Assembly: GCA_965200095.1 (NCBI GenBank)
Contig: OZ241350.1
Location: 3,210,216-3,274,215, forward strand
From: JANQOH01 sp965200095
GTDB taxonomy: Bacteria > Pseudomonadota > Alphaproteobacteria > UBA7887
DNA length: 64,000 nucleotides
Reading direction: 5' to 3'
In this document: piece after piece, positions 8,096 through 17,845 of the stretch
Layout of the letters: each line of letters begins with the position of its first letter
Numbering within the stretch: position 1 is the first letter of the stretch
Notes under the pieces: generated by a model
The model's database searches: none
The model's input: the letters and a program-made list of their open reading frames with translations, nothing else
Told to the model about the DNA's origin: nothing
Translations under genes and position numbers: made by a program

Positions 8096-9823
8096 CTACC
8101 CGGCCCGGTGCAGCTCCCAGGGGAGCTGGCAGAAACTGATGCCCATCGGCGTCAGCTCGTCCTGGCTGATATATTTCCCCGGCCCGAAGACGACGGCCTC
8201 GCGTTTGCTCCGCTTGATGGCCCGCGCGATGCGTTCGGCGCGCTTGCCGGTCAGAATCCCCTCCTCGCCGCGCAGCCACTCCATGTCGGGTTCGTAGAGC
8301 AGATACCACGCCGTCGTTTCGTCCCGGCGGAACAGCCCGTCGGCGTTCTTCGGCTTCAGGTCTTCGGGGCCGGCGGAAACGCCCGAAGCCGTGTGCAGCA
8401 GCCACGCCGCCAGCGCCGGCCAGGAGGGCAGCGCCTCGCCGTTCAGCATGGCTTCGATACTGACCGGCGGGCCGAGCGTGCACCACGAGAACGACCCGCC
8501 GAGTCCGGCGCGCAGGGCGGGGTCTTTGGCTTTCGGCACGCCCCGGATGACGCGGCGCACGCGCTCGGCGGTGACCGTATCGGCATAGTCCTCGCACTCG
8601 ATCAGGACGAATTTGCGGTTGCCGCCGTCTTCCCTGTTCAGCGCCAGCACCGCATGAGCCGTCGTCCCGCTGCCGGCGAAGGAGTCGAGGACTACGTCGT
8701 CGCCGGAGGTGAGCACTTCGAGAAGTCGGCAGATTACCCGATGGTCCTTCGGATAATCGAACGTCGCGTCGGCCAGAATGCGCGTCAATTCCTGATGCGC
8801 GGCGCGACGGTCCCGGTAGAACACGCTCGTCAGGACCTGGCCCTCCGTCTCATGCAGATAGCGTTTGAGATTGGGCACGCGCGATTCGTCGGCGCCGAAA
8901 TGAACGCGATCTTCCTCAATGGCTTTCGCCATTTTGTCCGCTGTCGGGAATACCCATCCTCTGGCGGGAATTTTGACCGGTTTGCCCGCTTCCGGGTGAA
9001 GAACCTCGTATGACGGGCCGCCGCCGCCCGGCCACGAAATGTCGCCGGCGAAATATACGCCCCGGGCGTCAATCCAATTGTAGTGCCGGTGCGCCCATGA
9101 CTTGTGTTTCTTGTCGAGCGACGAGAACCATTCCTTGAGCGCGTCGGACGCCCGCTGAAAATCATCGGAACACTCGCTCCGCAGCCGGGCGGCCATTTTC
9201 TGTATCTCGTCGATTCCGTCCTTCCGCGCCCGCCATTTCCCGGCGTTCAGCTTCAGCGTTTCCACTCCTCGCGCGTAGCACAAAACATAATCGTGTCCGA
9301 CCGATATGAAACGCGCGTCATTCTTCCCCGTTCCCTCCCAGACGAACGCGCCGACGAAGTTCTCCTCGCCGAATATCTCGTCCATCGTCATCCGCAAGTG
9401 ATGGAGCTCGTTGTCGTCGATGGACACGAAGATCGCCCCGTCCTCCGCGAGCAGCTCCTTGAGAAGCTGCAAGCGCGGCCACATCATGCACAGCCATTTG
9501 TCGTGGCGCTCCATGTCCTCGCGGTCCACCTGGCCGTTGCGCTTCAGCCACTCCTGCATCAGCGGGCTGTTCACCTTGTCGTTGTAGGACCAGCCCTCAT
9601 GGCCGGTGTTGTAGGGCGGGTCGATATAGACGCATTTCACCCGCCCCGCGTAGCGCGGTATCAGCGCCTTCAGCGCCTCCAGATTGTCGCCATGGATAAT
9701 CAGATTCCCGTCCGCCCCCTTCGCCTTCACCGAGCGCTTCGGGTCCGGGACCAGCGGGCGGTAGGGCACGGTCAGATGGTGCGCGTAGATATGCTGCTTG
9801 CCCTTGAAATCCAGAGTCGGCAT
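8096..9823 (-). CDS. Type III restriction-modification methyltransferase (Mod), allele B
   Basis: A 575-residue beta-class methyltransferase, paralogue of the downstream Mod. The first 156 residues (with DPPY at 68-71) and the last 198 (with FAGSGTT) are almost the same, but residues 157-377 (positions 8693-9355) are a different target-recognition segment, 35 residues longer. Start ATG 9823 has the same GGGAGGG site. It follows rloB after a 248-bp spacer containing two copies of a 28-bp repeat. The two alleles should methylate different sites and could share the single Res; whether both are made is unknown. Its own downstream res copy is only the short scar at 8053-8085. Confidence 0.93.
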   Translation of the reverse strand: MPTLDFKGKQHIYAHHLTVPYRPLVPDPKRSVKAKGADGNLIIHGDNLEALKALIPRYAGRVKCVYIDPPYNTGHEGWSYNDKVNSPLMQEWLKRNGQVDREDMERHDKWLCMMWPRLQLLKELLAEDGAIFVSIDDNELHHLRMTMDEIFGEENFVGAFVWEGTGKNDARFISVGHDYVLCYARGVETLKLNAGKWRARKDGIDEIQKMAARLRSECSDDFQRASDALKEWFSSLDKKHKSWAHRHYNWIDARGVYFAGDISWPGGGGPSYEVLHPEAGKPVKIPARGWVFPTADKMAKAIEEDRVHFGADESRVPNLKRYLHETEGQVLTSVFYRDRRAAHQELTRILADATFDYPKDHRVICRLLEVLTSGDDVVLDSFAGSGTTAHAVLALNREDGGNRKFVLIECEDYADTVTAERVRRVIRGVPKAKDPALRAGLGGSFSWCTLGPPVSIEAMLNGEALPSWPALAAWLLHTASGVSAGPEDLKPKNADGLFRRDETTAWYLLYEPDMEWLRGEEGILTGKRAERIARAIKRSKREAVVFGPGKYISQDELTPMGISFCQLPWELHRAG

Positions 9824-9835
9824 GGCGTCCCTCCC

Positions 9836-9863
9836 GGCGCGGCGACAGCGGCCGACCCTACCG
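9836..9863. repeat. 28-bp direct repeat, copy 2 (upstream of mod allele B)
   Basis: Second copy of the 28-bp element, placed relative to mod B as copy 1 is relative to mod A. Confidence 0.75.
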
Positions 9864-9906
9864 CTCGCCCTCGAAGTCGCCGGCGGGACCACCGGCCGCC
9901 CCTCCT

Positions 9907-9934
9907 GGCGCGGCGACAGCGGCCGACCCTACCG
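9907..9934. repeat. 28-bp direct repeat, copy 3
   Basis: Third copy, 71 bp beyond copy 2. The spacer of mod B is longer than that of mod A because of this extra direct duplication. Confidence 0.75.
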
Positions 9935-10071
9935 CCCCCGCGACGGCCCGGCAACGCGAATCGCAACGAACCCGGAACATACAGATCCGCGCGGCCTTCG
10001 TCCAGCGCCGTTCTGACAGCGCCCGACAGGCCCGCGCGCCGTCCCGTTGCGCCCGCCCGCAGCGTCGCCGC

Positions 10072-10746
10072 TCACCCGGGAGGACGCGCCCGCCTGTCCG
10101 CTTCGCGAATCGCCCGGGTCAGCTGGCCGACCGTGGTGGACGGATTGCCGAACGGCGCGCTGCCGTCCTTCTCGCGTTCGCGCAATAGCATGGCGCCGCG
10201 CCGTTCGGCGTCCTCGACTCGCCCGACCATATCGTCGCAATCGGGGATCTTCGCGCCGTGGCGGTCGTATTCCGGGCGCAAGGTTTCAAGGGCTTTCTGG
10301 ACGTGCTGGTGCGTGCCTGGCTTGCCGTAATCGTCTTCGTGCAGGATCAGCCAGAGTTCGAAGCACGGCTTGGACCACGCGGCCCCGACGTCGTTCCGTT
10401 TGCACAGTTCCACTGCTTCCTTAAATTGCGGGTGAACGTCGCAGTCGAAAACCGCCCACACCTGGTCGTTCGTCTCAAACGAATCCTTTCGCCTCTGGCT
10501 TCCTCGCGCGAGGCCGTTCTCCTTGGCGTAATCTACGGCCTGCTGCGCGACTGTCATGGGCACGCCCACGCCGCCGTGCACTTCAATCAAGGTATTCGGA
10601 CAGGCGCGCCGGATCGCAGAGAAATACTTCGGTTCGGTGTTCGCTCCCTCGCAAAACAGGACGAATCTCTGTTTGGGTTCGCGGTCGTGGCGACGCCGCC
10701 TTAATTTCCGCCCGACGTGGCGACGGGTTTCAACGCGGCGGAGCAA
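10072..10746 (-). CDS. rloB: RloB-like protein (probable Toprim-type partner of the RloA ATPase)
   Basis: A 224-residue protein with the RloB signature: FVLFCEGANTEPKYF near residue 28, VWAVFDCDVHP in the middle, KPCFELWLILHE, and GNPSTTVGQL near the C-terminus. The conserved glutamate and the DxD in FDCD are arranged as in Toprim nucleases; that reading is inference. No ATG or GTG lies upstream of the conserved part, so the TTG at 10746 is the likely start, overlapping rloA by 17 bases. RloA/RloB are known as restriction-linked genes, and here they head a type III R-M locus. Confidence 0.88.
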   Translation of the reverse strand: MLRRVETRRHVGRKLRRRRHDREPKQRFVLFCEGANTEPKYFSAIRRACPNTLIEVHGGVGVPMTVAQQAVDYAKENGLARGSQRRKDSFETNDQVWAVFDCDVHPQFKEAVELCKRNDVGAAWSKPCFELWLILHEDDYGKPGTHQHVQKALETLRPEYDRHGAKIPDCDDMVGRVEDAERRGAMLLREREKDGSAPFGNPSTTVGQLTRAIREADRRARPPG

Positions 10747-11998
10747 GGGTCACGACACCCAAGCCGCGGGGCGTAGCGCCATAGCGGTCTTGCAGATATC
10801 CCCTCTCGATGTTGTCGCCCTTTCGGGTGCGGATGTCGGTCAGAGGGTAAAGACGCGTCGCGCCGCTGTCGTCCTTTTCGGTGAACCAGATTTGATCGCG
10901 CCGCAATATCGATGAGTCCATCAAATTGGTGTTGTGGGTCGTCGCCACGATCTGTGCGCCCTTCGGGTTGGTCTTGGGGGAGGAGAACAATCCCAGCACC
11001 GCTTCCGCTGCCTGAGTATGCAGACTTGCATCGAGATCGTCGACGATGATCGGCGCGCGATTGTCGAGCGCGCGAAAAACCAAACCGAGCAGAATCAACA
11101 ACCAGCGAGTGCCCGCACTTTCCCAATCCAGTTGAAAATATACCGTCTCTCCATTCCGTCCCTTATGAGCAAGCTCGAAAGCCGTGCTGAATAAGTCCAG
11201 ATCGACCCCGGGGTCTATTTTTTTCAAAATATTGAACATTTCTGCCTTAATGGCCCTCTCTTCTTCGGAAAATTCGACGTTTTTCCGTCGGCATCCAACT
11301 ATCCCGTTGTCCATTCTCTTGAGAAAGTCAATCGAACGATGATCGGGATCGTCGCCCAGCAATTTTAATTTCTCGGAAGCCACGAATCCAGGGGTAGCCA
11401 CGTTTCGATCGCCACGAATCGACTGGAAATATCGATATATTTTCGAAAGTTGTTCATGGCCGTTTTGCGCGGCGGCAGACAAATACAGGCTGTTTTCCCT
11501 CGTCAAACCTCCTATGACATTATTCTGCCCTTTCAACCACCGGCCAAAATGAAAATCGCCGTCGTCGCGCTCGAATAATACGCGTCGGTACGACTTGGGA
11601 AACACGTACAGCCATTCGGACTCGAACGCCCTGTCGGATGCTTCAAAGCCATAATGATAACGTTCGCCATCCAGAACGAAGTCAATCTCAAATTTCGACG
11701 GGGAGTCGGCGCAAGCCGGGTCAAGCGCGAAAGGACGGCGCGGCACGCCGCTATCCGGCTTCCCCTGGGTTTGGGAATACAGCACCATCCTTTTCATGGT
11801 TGCCAGCGCGTCGACGAAATTGCTCTTCCCGGAAGCGTTAGCGCCGTAAATGACGGCAGCCGGGACGACGGAGCCGACCGGTGTGGCTGCGCACGCGATC
11901 AATCCGGCATCGGGGTCCTTCAGCGAGGACGCCGAGAACGACAATTCCTGAAAGTCGCGAATCGAAAGGTGATTCGACACGCCGAAACGCAGCAACAT
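10730..11998 (-). CDS. rloA: RloA-like AAA family ATPase
   Basis: A 422-residue SMC/OLD-like ATPase. It opens with MLLRFGVSNHLSIRDF, and the P-loop YGANASGKS lies near residues 51-58. Walker B with IIVDDLDASLH and the downstream VATTHNTNLMD are typical of AAA_15/AAA_21 proteins. A longer reading frame exists upstream, but the family begins at MLLRFGV, so ATG 11998 was chosen. It is translationally coupled to rloB. The pair is likely an abortive or nuclease-type defence module linked to the R-M genes; the direct function is not established by sequence. Its base composition is lower in GC than that of the flanking housekeeping genes, which suggests transfer. Confidence 0.88.
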   Translation of the reverse strand: MLLRFGVSNHLSIRDFQELSFSASSLKDPDAGLIACAATPVGSVVPAAVIYGANASGKSNFVDALATMKRMVLYSQTQGKPDSGVPRRPFALDPACADSPSKFEIDFVLDGERYHYGFEASDRAFESEWLYVFPKSYRRVLFERDDGDFHFGRWLKGQNNVIGGLTRENSLYLSAAAQNGHEQLSKIYRYFQSIRGDRNVATPGFVASEKLKLLGDDPDHRSIDFLKRMDNGIVGCRRKNVEFSEEERAIKAEMFNILKKIDPGVDLDLFSTAFELAHKGRNGETVYFQLDWESAGTRWLLILLGLVFRALDNRAPIIVDDLDASLHTQAAEAVLGLFSSPKTNPKGAQIVATTHNTNLMDSSILRRDQIWFTEKDDSGATRLYPLTDIRTRKGDNIERGYLQDRYGATPRGLGVVTLAPPR

Positions 11999-12225
11999 GC
12001 GATAATTCCGCCTTCTGCCGATATGGGCCGCGGAGAAACAGCGATCCGTGCGCGAATATGACACATATCGGCGATCCATTGCAACAAGGCTGCGCAGCGC
12101 GCGGCTCACCCGGCGCGGTACTCGACGCGGGCCGGCGACGCCGCCACCGCGCCGCCGCGGTTGGCAGGGGGCGGGGCCGGCGCCAGACTGAGGGGTGACG
12201 GACGGCCCGCGAGGGGAAGCGGATA

Positions 12226-13485
12226 ATGGGGACATGCCGCGCCGCGCCCTGGCGCCGGCGATGGATCGGGCGTCTGTTCGCCATGCTGGCGGCGCTGGCG
12301 CTCTCCGGTTGCCCCGAGAGCGACGAGGAACGGGCGGCGCGGGCCTATGACCGCCTCGATTTCGATACGGCGCGGACCCTGGCCGCCGAAATCGCCGGGG
12401 AGGGGAACCCGCGCGGCTACGAACTCCTCGCCCTGATGGCCTTGCAGGGCCTCGGCCAGCCGGTCGATTACGCGGCGGCGCTGGCGGCGGCCGACCGCGC
12501 GGCAGCGCTCGACTCCGGCTACGACACGGTGCGCGCCGTCGTGCTCGACCGCATCGCCGCCGACCGCGCCGCCGCCGGAGAGGCCTTCGCCGACGGACGC
12601 TACGAACGCGCCCTGCGTCTCGCCGCGCCCCTCGCCGCCTTCGGCGACGAAGCCGGAAAGGAACTCGAAACCGCGCTGATAACCGGCCACTATGTCGCGC
12701 TGCCCGGTTCGGACATGTCGTGGCGCGCCTTCTGGCAAGAGTGCAGCGGCAATGTCCGCTTCGAGGACGACCGGACGGCGCAGGAGCGCTTCGCCGCAGA
12801 CTGCATGGACCGCGCGGCGGTGTGGGACGGGACCGTCATCCGTCTCCAGGGCGATGTCGCCTACGTAAAGATGCGTCCCGGCCGCCCCGGCGCCCGCCCC
12901 GACCTCGCTCTCGAACTCGCCGCCGGCGCCGGGCGCGAAATGCTCCGGCCGGGCGCGAAATTGCGCTTCGCCGGAACCGTCGCCGGCCGCGGCACGCCCA
13001 ACCGTCCCGACCGTCTGGCGGCGGCCCGCGCGACAGGCCCGGCGCCGCCGACAGCGGACGAAGCGGCGCGCGAGGAGATACGCCAGCGCCAGTCCGTCGC
13101 CGGCGCCTGCCAGCGGCTGGTCGAGGGCGCCTGGCGGGACGGGCGTATGCCGGCCTGGGCGGTCGAAACCGAGCGCGAGGTCGTCGCCGGCGGCAGCCCG
13201 CGCAGCCGCGCCTTTGCGCTGCTTGTCGGCGTCGCCAGCGGGCTGGAGGTCTTCCGGCCCACGCCGCAGGGCGGCTGGCGGGGGGTCTTCGACGGCACGG
13301 TCACCATCCAGAGCTCGGTCGCGCGGACCGCCGAGGCCGTCGATTTCACCGCCGAATGCACGCTCGGCCCGGAATGGCGCAAGGGGGGCGACCCGTCCCG
13401 CCACGGCGCGCTGCGCTTCCTCGCGCTCTCCGAACCGCGCGTCGATTCGGCGCCGGGGCGCCTGCGGCGCGGGAACCGGCCTTGA
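12226..13485 (+). CDS. Putative lipoprotein, function unknown
   Basis: A 419-residue protein with a lipoprotein signal peptide: basic n-region (PWRRRWIGR), hydrophobic stretch, and lipobox LSGC with Cys at about residue 29. The next 120 residues are alanine-rich helical repeats resembling Sel1/TPR units (ARAYDRLDFDTARTLAAE, LALMALQGLGQP). The C-terminal half holds cysteines and a beta-rich region without a family I recognise. It is probably a periplasm-facing lipid-anchored protein. It starts divergently from rloA across a 227-bp gap and is followed 70 bp later by the ferredoxin oxidoreductase gene; neither neighbour explains it. Confidence 0.75.
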   Translation: MGTCRAAPWRRRWIGRLFAMLAALALSGCPESDEERAARAYDRLDFDTARTLAAEIAGEGNPRGYELLALMALQGLGQPVDYAAALAAADRAAALDSGYDTVRAVVLDRIAADRAAAGEAFADGRYERALRLAAPLAAFGDEAGKELETALITGHYVALPGSDMSWRAFWQECSGNVRFEDDRTAQERFAADCMDRAAVWDGTVIRLQGDVAYVKMRPGRPGARPDLALELAAGAGREMLRPGAKLRFAGTVAGRGTPNRPDRLAAARATGPAPPTADEAAREEIRQRQSVAGACQRLVEGAWRDGRMPAWAVETEREVVAGGSPRSRAFALLVGVASGLEVFRPTPQGGWRGVFDGTVTIQSSVARTAEAVDFTAECTLGPEWRKGGDPSRHGALRFLALSEPRVDSAPGRLRRGNRP

Positions 13486-13555
13486 GACGACGGGGCGCGC
13501 GCCTTAGGCTGGCGCCGCCTCCGCCGACGGGACCGGCGCCAACGGAGAACGCGCG

Positions 13556-16500
13556 ATGAGCCTTGCCGCCGTCGCCCTCGACGACAAATACGCCCTGGAG
13601 ACGGGGCGAGTCTTCATGACCGGCACCCAGGCGCTGGTCCGCCTGCCCATGCTCCAGCGCCGGCGCGACGAGGCGGCGGGGTTGAAGACCGGCGTGTTCG
13701 TCTCCGGCTATCGCGGCTCGCCCCTCGGCGCCTACGACCGCGCGTTGTGGCAGGCGCGGGCCTTCCTCGCCCGTCACGACATTCACTTCCAGCCGGGCGT
13801 CAACGAGGACCTCGCCGCCACCGCCATCTGGGGCACGCAGCAGCTCGGCATGTTCGGCCCCACGCAATACGACGGCGTCGTCGGCGTCTGGTACGGCAAG
13901 GGCCCCGGCGTCGACCGCTGCGGCGACGCCATCCGTCACGCCAACAGCGCCGGCACGGCGCGCCACGGCGGCGTTCTCATGCTGCTGGGAGACGATCACG
14001 GCGCCAAGTCCTCCACCCTGCCGCATCAGAGCGATTACGCGATGGTCGACGCGATGATCCCGGTGCTTCACCCCGCCGGGGTGCAGGAGTTCCTCGATCT
14101 CGGCCTGCACGGGATCGCCGCCTCGCGCCATTCCGGGCTGTGGGTCGGCTTCAAATGCGTCACCGCCATCGTCGACTCCTCGGCGACCGTCTCCGTCGCG
14201 CCCGACCGCGTGGAGACCGCCCTGCCGGAAGAACCGGCCGCGCCGGCGGAGGGCCTTCACATCCGCTGGCCCGACGACCGTTTCGAGGCCGAGGAGCGCC
14301 TTCACGAGGCGAAACTCGAGGCCGTCCGCGCCTATGCGCGGCGCAACCGCCTCGACCGCATGGTGTGGAGCGCGCCGCAGGCGCGCCTCGGCGTCGTCGC
14401 CTCGGGCAAGTCGTTCCTCGATGTCATGCAGGCGTTCGACGACCTCGGCATCGACGGCGACATGGCGGAAGCGCTGGGTCTGCGTCTCTACAAGGTCGCG
14501 CTCGCCTGGCCGCTGGAGCCGCAAGGGCTCCGCCGCTTCGCCGACGGTCTCGAGGAGATCGTCGTGGTCGAAGAGAAGCGCGGTCTGATCGAGGACCAGA
14601 TCAAGACCGTTCTCTACGGCGCGCCCGGCGCGCCGGCGGTGGTCGGCAAGCGCGACGGAGACGGCGCAAGCCTGTTCCCGGCGGCGCGCGAACTGTCGCC
14701 GGAGCGCATCGCCGAGGTCCTCGGCCGCCGTCTCGCGGCGCGCGGCGGAGCGCGTCTGTCGAACCGCCTCGCCCGTTTCGCCGGCCCCGCGCCGCGCCCG
14801 CCGGCGGCGTCGAACGTGGTGCGCACGCCCTATTTCTGCTCCGGCTGCCCGCACAACAGTTCGACCCGCGTGCCCGAAGGCAGCCGCGCCCTCTCCGGCA
14901 TCGGCTGCCACTTCCTCGCGCAATCCATGGACCGCAACACCGCGAGCTACAGCCACATGGGCGGCGAGGGAGTCCCGTGGATCGGCCAGGCGCCGTTCGC
15001 CGACGAGAAACATGTCTTCGTCAATATCGGCGACGGCACCTATTTCCATTCCGGCCTGCTGGCGATCCGCGCCGCCGTTGCCGCCGGCGTCAACGCGACC
15101 TACAAGATCCTCTACAACGACGCAGTGGCGATGACCGGCGGCCAGCCGGTGGACGGCAGCCTGAGCGTGGCGCAGATCACCCACCAGCTGCACGGCGAAG
15201 GCGTGCGCCGCATCGCCGTAGTCGCCGACGATGCGGGCAAATACCCCGTCGGCGCCGGTTTTGCGCGCGGCGCGCAAGTCTATCCGCGCAGCGAACTCGA
15301 CTCCGTTCAGCGCTCGTTGCGCGAGGTCGAGGGCGTCACGGCGCTGATCTACGACCAGGTTTGCGCGACCGAGAAACGCCGCCGGCGCAAGCGCGGCAAA
15401 ATGGCCGACCCGGCCCGCTGGGCAGTCATCAACGACCTCGTCTGCGAGGGCTGCGGCGACTGTTCGACGGCCTCGAACTGCGTGTCGGTGCAGCCGCTGG
15501 AGACCCCGTTCGGACGCAAGCGCCGCATCGACCTGTCGAACTGCAACAAGGATTTCTCCTGTCTCGACGGGTTCTGCCCGAGTTTCGTCACCGTCGAGGG
15601 CGGGCGCTTGCGCGAACCCGCGGCGGCGCCGGCCGCGGCTACGGCCGACCCCGACGGAGAACCGCTGCCCGACCCGCCGCACGCAGGCGAGGCGTCGCGG
15701 GCGGCGGACATCGTGGTCGCCGGCGTCGGCGGGACCGGGGTCGTGACCATCGGCGCGGTGCTGGGCATGGCGGCGCATATCGAGGGCAAGACGTGCACCG
15801 TGCTCGACACGGTGGGCGCGGCGCAGAAGGGCGGCGCCGTGTTGAGCCAGATCCGGCTCTCCGCCCTCTCCGCCGCCGAAGACCGGCCGCGCGCGCTTGC
15901 CGTCGGACGCGGACGCGCCGACCTGCTTCTGGGCTGCGACATTGTCGTCGCCGCGGGCCGCGACGCGCTCGACCGCCTGAGCGCCGAACGTTCTGCGGCG
16001 GTGACGAACCTTCACAACACGCCGGTGGCGGCGTTCGTGCGCGATCCCGATTTCGACTTCGCGGGCGACGCCAACCGCGCGCTGATCGCGAAGGCCGCGG
16101 CGCCGGGCAAGGCCGATTTCCTCAACGCCACCGCCCTCGCCGAGGCCCGCTTCGGCGACGCCATCGCGAGCAACATGCTGCTGCTGGGCTTCGCGTTCCA
16201 GAAGGGCCATGTCCCGCTCTCCGCCGCCGCCGTCGAACGCGCGATTACGCTCAACGGCGTCGCCGTGGCGATGAATCTCGGGGCCTTCCGCCGGGGCCGC
16301 CGCGCCGCCATCGACTCCGCGGCGCGCGAAGTGCGACGCGCCTCGGCCCCGGAAGCGGCGGAGGACGAAGGCCTCGACGCCCTGATCGACCGTCGCGCCG
16401 CCTTCCTCGTCGACTACCAGGACGCCGCCTGGGCGGAGCGTTACCGGGCGCTCGTCGCGCGCGCCCGCGCCGCGGAGAACGCGCGGGCGCCGGGTTCGGA

Positions 16501-17029
16501 GCGCTTCGCCGCGGCGGTCGCGCGCGGCGGTTTCAAACTCATGGCCTACAAGGACGAATACGAAGTGGCTCGACTCCATACGGATCGGCAGTTCCTCGGC
16601 TCTCTGGCGGCGCGTTTCGCCGGGGATTACCGCCTGAATTTCCATCTCGCGCCGCCGCTGTTCGCGCGGCGCGACCCGCAAACGGGGCGCCTGCAAAAAC
16701 GCGCCTGGGGGCCGTGGATGCTTCCCGTCTTCCGCGTCCTGGCGGCGTTGCGCCGCCTTCGCGGCACGCCGTTCGACCCCTTCGGCCGGACGCGAGAGAG
16801 ACGCGCCGAACGCGCGGCGATCGGCGAGTACGATTCGCTGATCGCGGAACTCGCGGCCGGACTGACGCCGGAAAACCACTCTCTGGCGTGCGACCTCGCC
16901 GCCCTGCCGGAGCGCATCCGCGGCTATGGCCACGTGAAGCGACGCGCCATCGCCGAGGCCAGGGCCATCGAGGCGACGAAACTCGCCGCGTTCCGCGGCG
17001 TCGAACCGCTCCGGGAGGCGGCGGAATGA
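13556..17029 (+). CDS. Indolepyruvate ferredoxin oxidoreductase (fused alpha/beta)
   Basis: A 1157-residue fused enzyme that oxidatively decarboxylates aryl- or other 2-oxo acids to acyl-CoA with ferredoxin. The order is an N-terminal pyrimidine-binding domain (FVSGYRGSPLGAYD, GVNEDLAATA), a thiamine-diphosphate domain (HMGGEGVPWIGQAPF; NIGDGTYFHSG; YNDAVAMTGGQPVDG), a cysteine cluster CEGCGDCSTASNC, and a gamma domain starting near GVGGTGVVTIGAVLG. Length and order match the large alphaproteobacterial form. It is translationally coupled (ATGA) to the SDR gene that follows. Confidence 0.93.
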   Translation: MSLAAVALDDKYALETGRVFMTGTQALVRLPMLQRRRDEAAGLKTGVFVSGYRGSPLGAYDRALWQARAFLARHDIHFQPGVNEDLAATAIWGTQQLGMFGPTQYDGVVGVWYGKGPGVDRCGDAIRHANSAGTARHGGVLMLLGDDHGAKSSTLPHQSDYAMVDAMIPVLHPAGVQEFLDLGLHGIAASRHSGLWVGFKCVTAIVDSSATVSVAPDRVETALPEEPAAPAEGLHIRWPDDRFEAEERLHEAKLEAVRAYARRNRLDRMVWSAPQARLGVVASGKSFLDVMQAFDDLGIDGDMAEALGLRLYKVALAWPLEPQGLRRFADGLEEIVVVEEKRGLIEDQIKTVLYGAPGAPAVVGKRDGDGASLFPAARELSPERIAEVLGRRLAARGGARLSNRLARFAGPAPRPPAASNVVRTPYFCSGCPHNSSTRVPEGSRALSGIGCHFLAQSMDRNTASYSHMGGEGVPWIGQAPFADEKHVFVNIGDGTYFHSGLLAIRAAVAAGVNATYKILYNDAVAMTGGQPVDGSLSVAQITHQLHGEGVRRIAVVADDAGKYPVGAGFARGAQVYPRSELDSVQRSLREVEGVTALIYDQVCATEKRRRRKRGKMADPARWAVINDLVCEGCGDCSTASNCVSVQPLETPFGRKRRIDLSNCNKDFSCLDGFCPSFVTVEGGRLREPAAAPAAATADPDGEPLPDPPHAGEASRAADIVVAGVGGTGVVTIGAVLGMAAHIEGKTCTVLDTVGAAQKGGAVLSQIRLSALSAAEDRPRALAVGRGRADLLLGCDIVVAAGRDALDRLSAERSAAVTNLHNTPVAAFVRDPDFDFAGDANRALIAKAAAPGKADFLNATALAEARFGDAIASNMLLLGFAFQKGHVPLSAAAVERAITLNGVAVAMNLGAFRRGRRAAIDSAAREVRRASAPEAAEDEGLDALIDRRAAFLVDYQDAAWAERYRALVARARAAENARAPGSERFAAAVARGGFKLMAYKDEYEVARLHTDRQFLGSLAARFAGDYRLNFHLAPPLFARRDPQTGRLQKRAWGPWMLPVFRVLAALRRLRGTPFDPFGRTRERRAERAAIGEYDSLIAELAAGLTPENHSLACDLAALPERIRGYGHVKRRAIAEARAIEATKLAAFRGVEPLREAAE

Positions 17030-17811
17030 CCGGCGCCGGGGGCGTGGCCGACATGGCGTCGATGTTCGACCTCACCGGCCGGGCGGCGATCGTCACCGGC
17101 GGCAATGGCGGCATCGGCCTCGGCATGGCGCGGGGTCTGGCGAGCGCCGGCGCGCATGTTCTGGTCGCCGGGCGCGATGCGGAAAAGAACCGCGCCGCCG
17201 TCGCCGAACTGGGCGGCGAGGCGGCGGCGTTCCGGGCGGACCTGACGCAGCCCGACGCGGCGCGCGCGATGGTCGACGACGCGCTGGCGCGCTGGGGCCG
17301 GCTCGACGTGCTGGTCAACAACGCCGGCACGAACATTCGCAAGCGCCCCGAGGACCTCAGCCTCGAGGAATGGGGGACGGTGCTCAACATCAATCTGACG
17401 GCGGCGTTTCTGTGCTCCCGGGCGGCGTTCGAGCCCATGCGCCGCGCCCGCGCCGGCAAGATCGTCAATATCGGGTCGATGATGTCGATCTTCGGCGCGC
17501 CCTTCACGCCCGCCTACGCGGCGAGCAAGGGCGGCATCGTCCAGCTCACCAAGGCCACCGCGACCGCCTGGGCGGAACACGGGATTCAGGTCAACGCCGT
17601 CCTGCCGGGCTGGATCGACACCGCGCTCACGCGCCGCGGGCGCCGCGAGGTCCCCGGCCTGCACGAACGGGTGCTCGCCCGCACGCCCGCCGGGCGGTGG
17701 GGCGTCCCCGACGATCTCTCGGGAGTCGCCGTCTTCCTCGCCGCGCCGGCGTCCGATTTCGTCACCGGCGCCGCGCTCCCCGTCGACGGCGGCTTTTCCG
17801 CCCAGAGTTGA
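17026..17811 (+). CDS. SDR family oxidoreductase (gluconate 5-dehydrogenase-like)
   Basis: A 261-residue classical SDR. TGGNGGIGLGMA forms the cofactor loop near residues 24-35, followed by NNAG, and YAASKGG gives an intact YxxxK. PVDGGFSAQS closes the protein. Similarity is greatest to 2-deoxygluconate/gluconate 5-dehydrogenases, but the substrate cannot be fixed. The ATG overlaps the stop of the upstream oxidoreductase. A short 34-bp gap separates it from the converging LpoA-like gene. Confidence 0.88.
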   Translation: MTGAGGVADMASMFDLTGRAAIVTGGNGGIGLGMARGLASAGAHVLVAGRDAEKNRAAVAELGGEAAAFRADLTQPDAARAMVDDALARWGRLDVLVNNAGTNIRKRPEDLSLEEWGTVLNINLTAAFLCSRAAFEPMRRARAGKIVNIGSMMSIFGAPFTPAYAASKGGIVQLTKATATAWAEHGIQVNAVLPGWIDTALTRRGRREVPGLHERVLARTPAGRWGVPDDLSGVAVFLAAPASDFVTGAALPVDGGFSAQS

Positions 17812-17845
17812 CGGCCCGGAGCCGACGCCGGGTCCTGCGGCCCGT

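Noticed and set aside
13346..16933. 1195-codon minus-strand frame opposite the ferredoxin oxidoreductase
   Set aside because: The plus strand holds the recognisable enzyme with all motifs; the minus frame is compositional.
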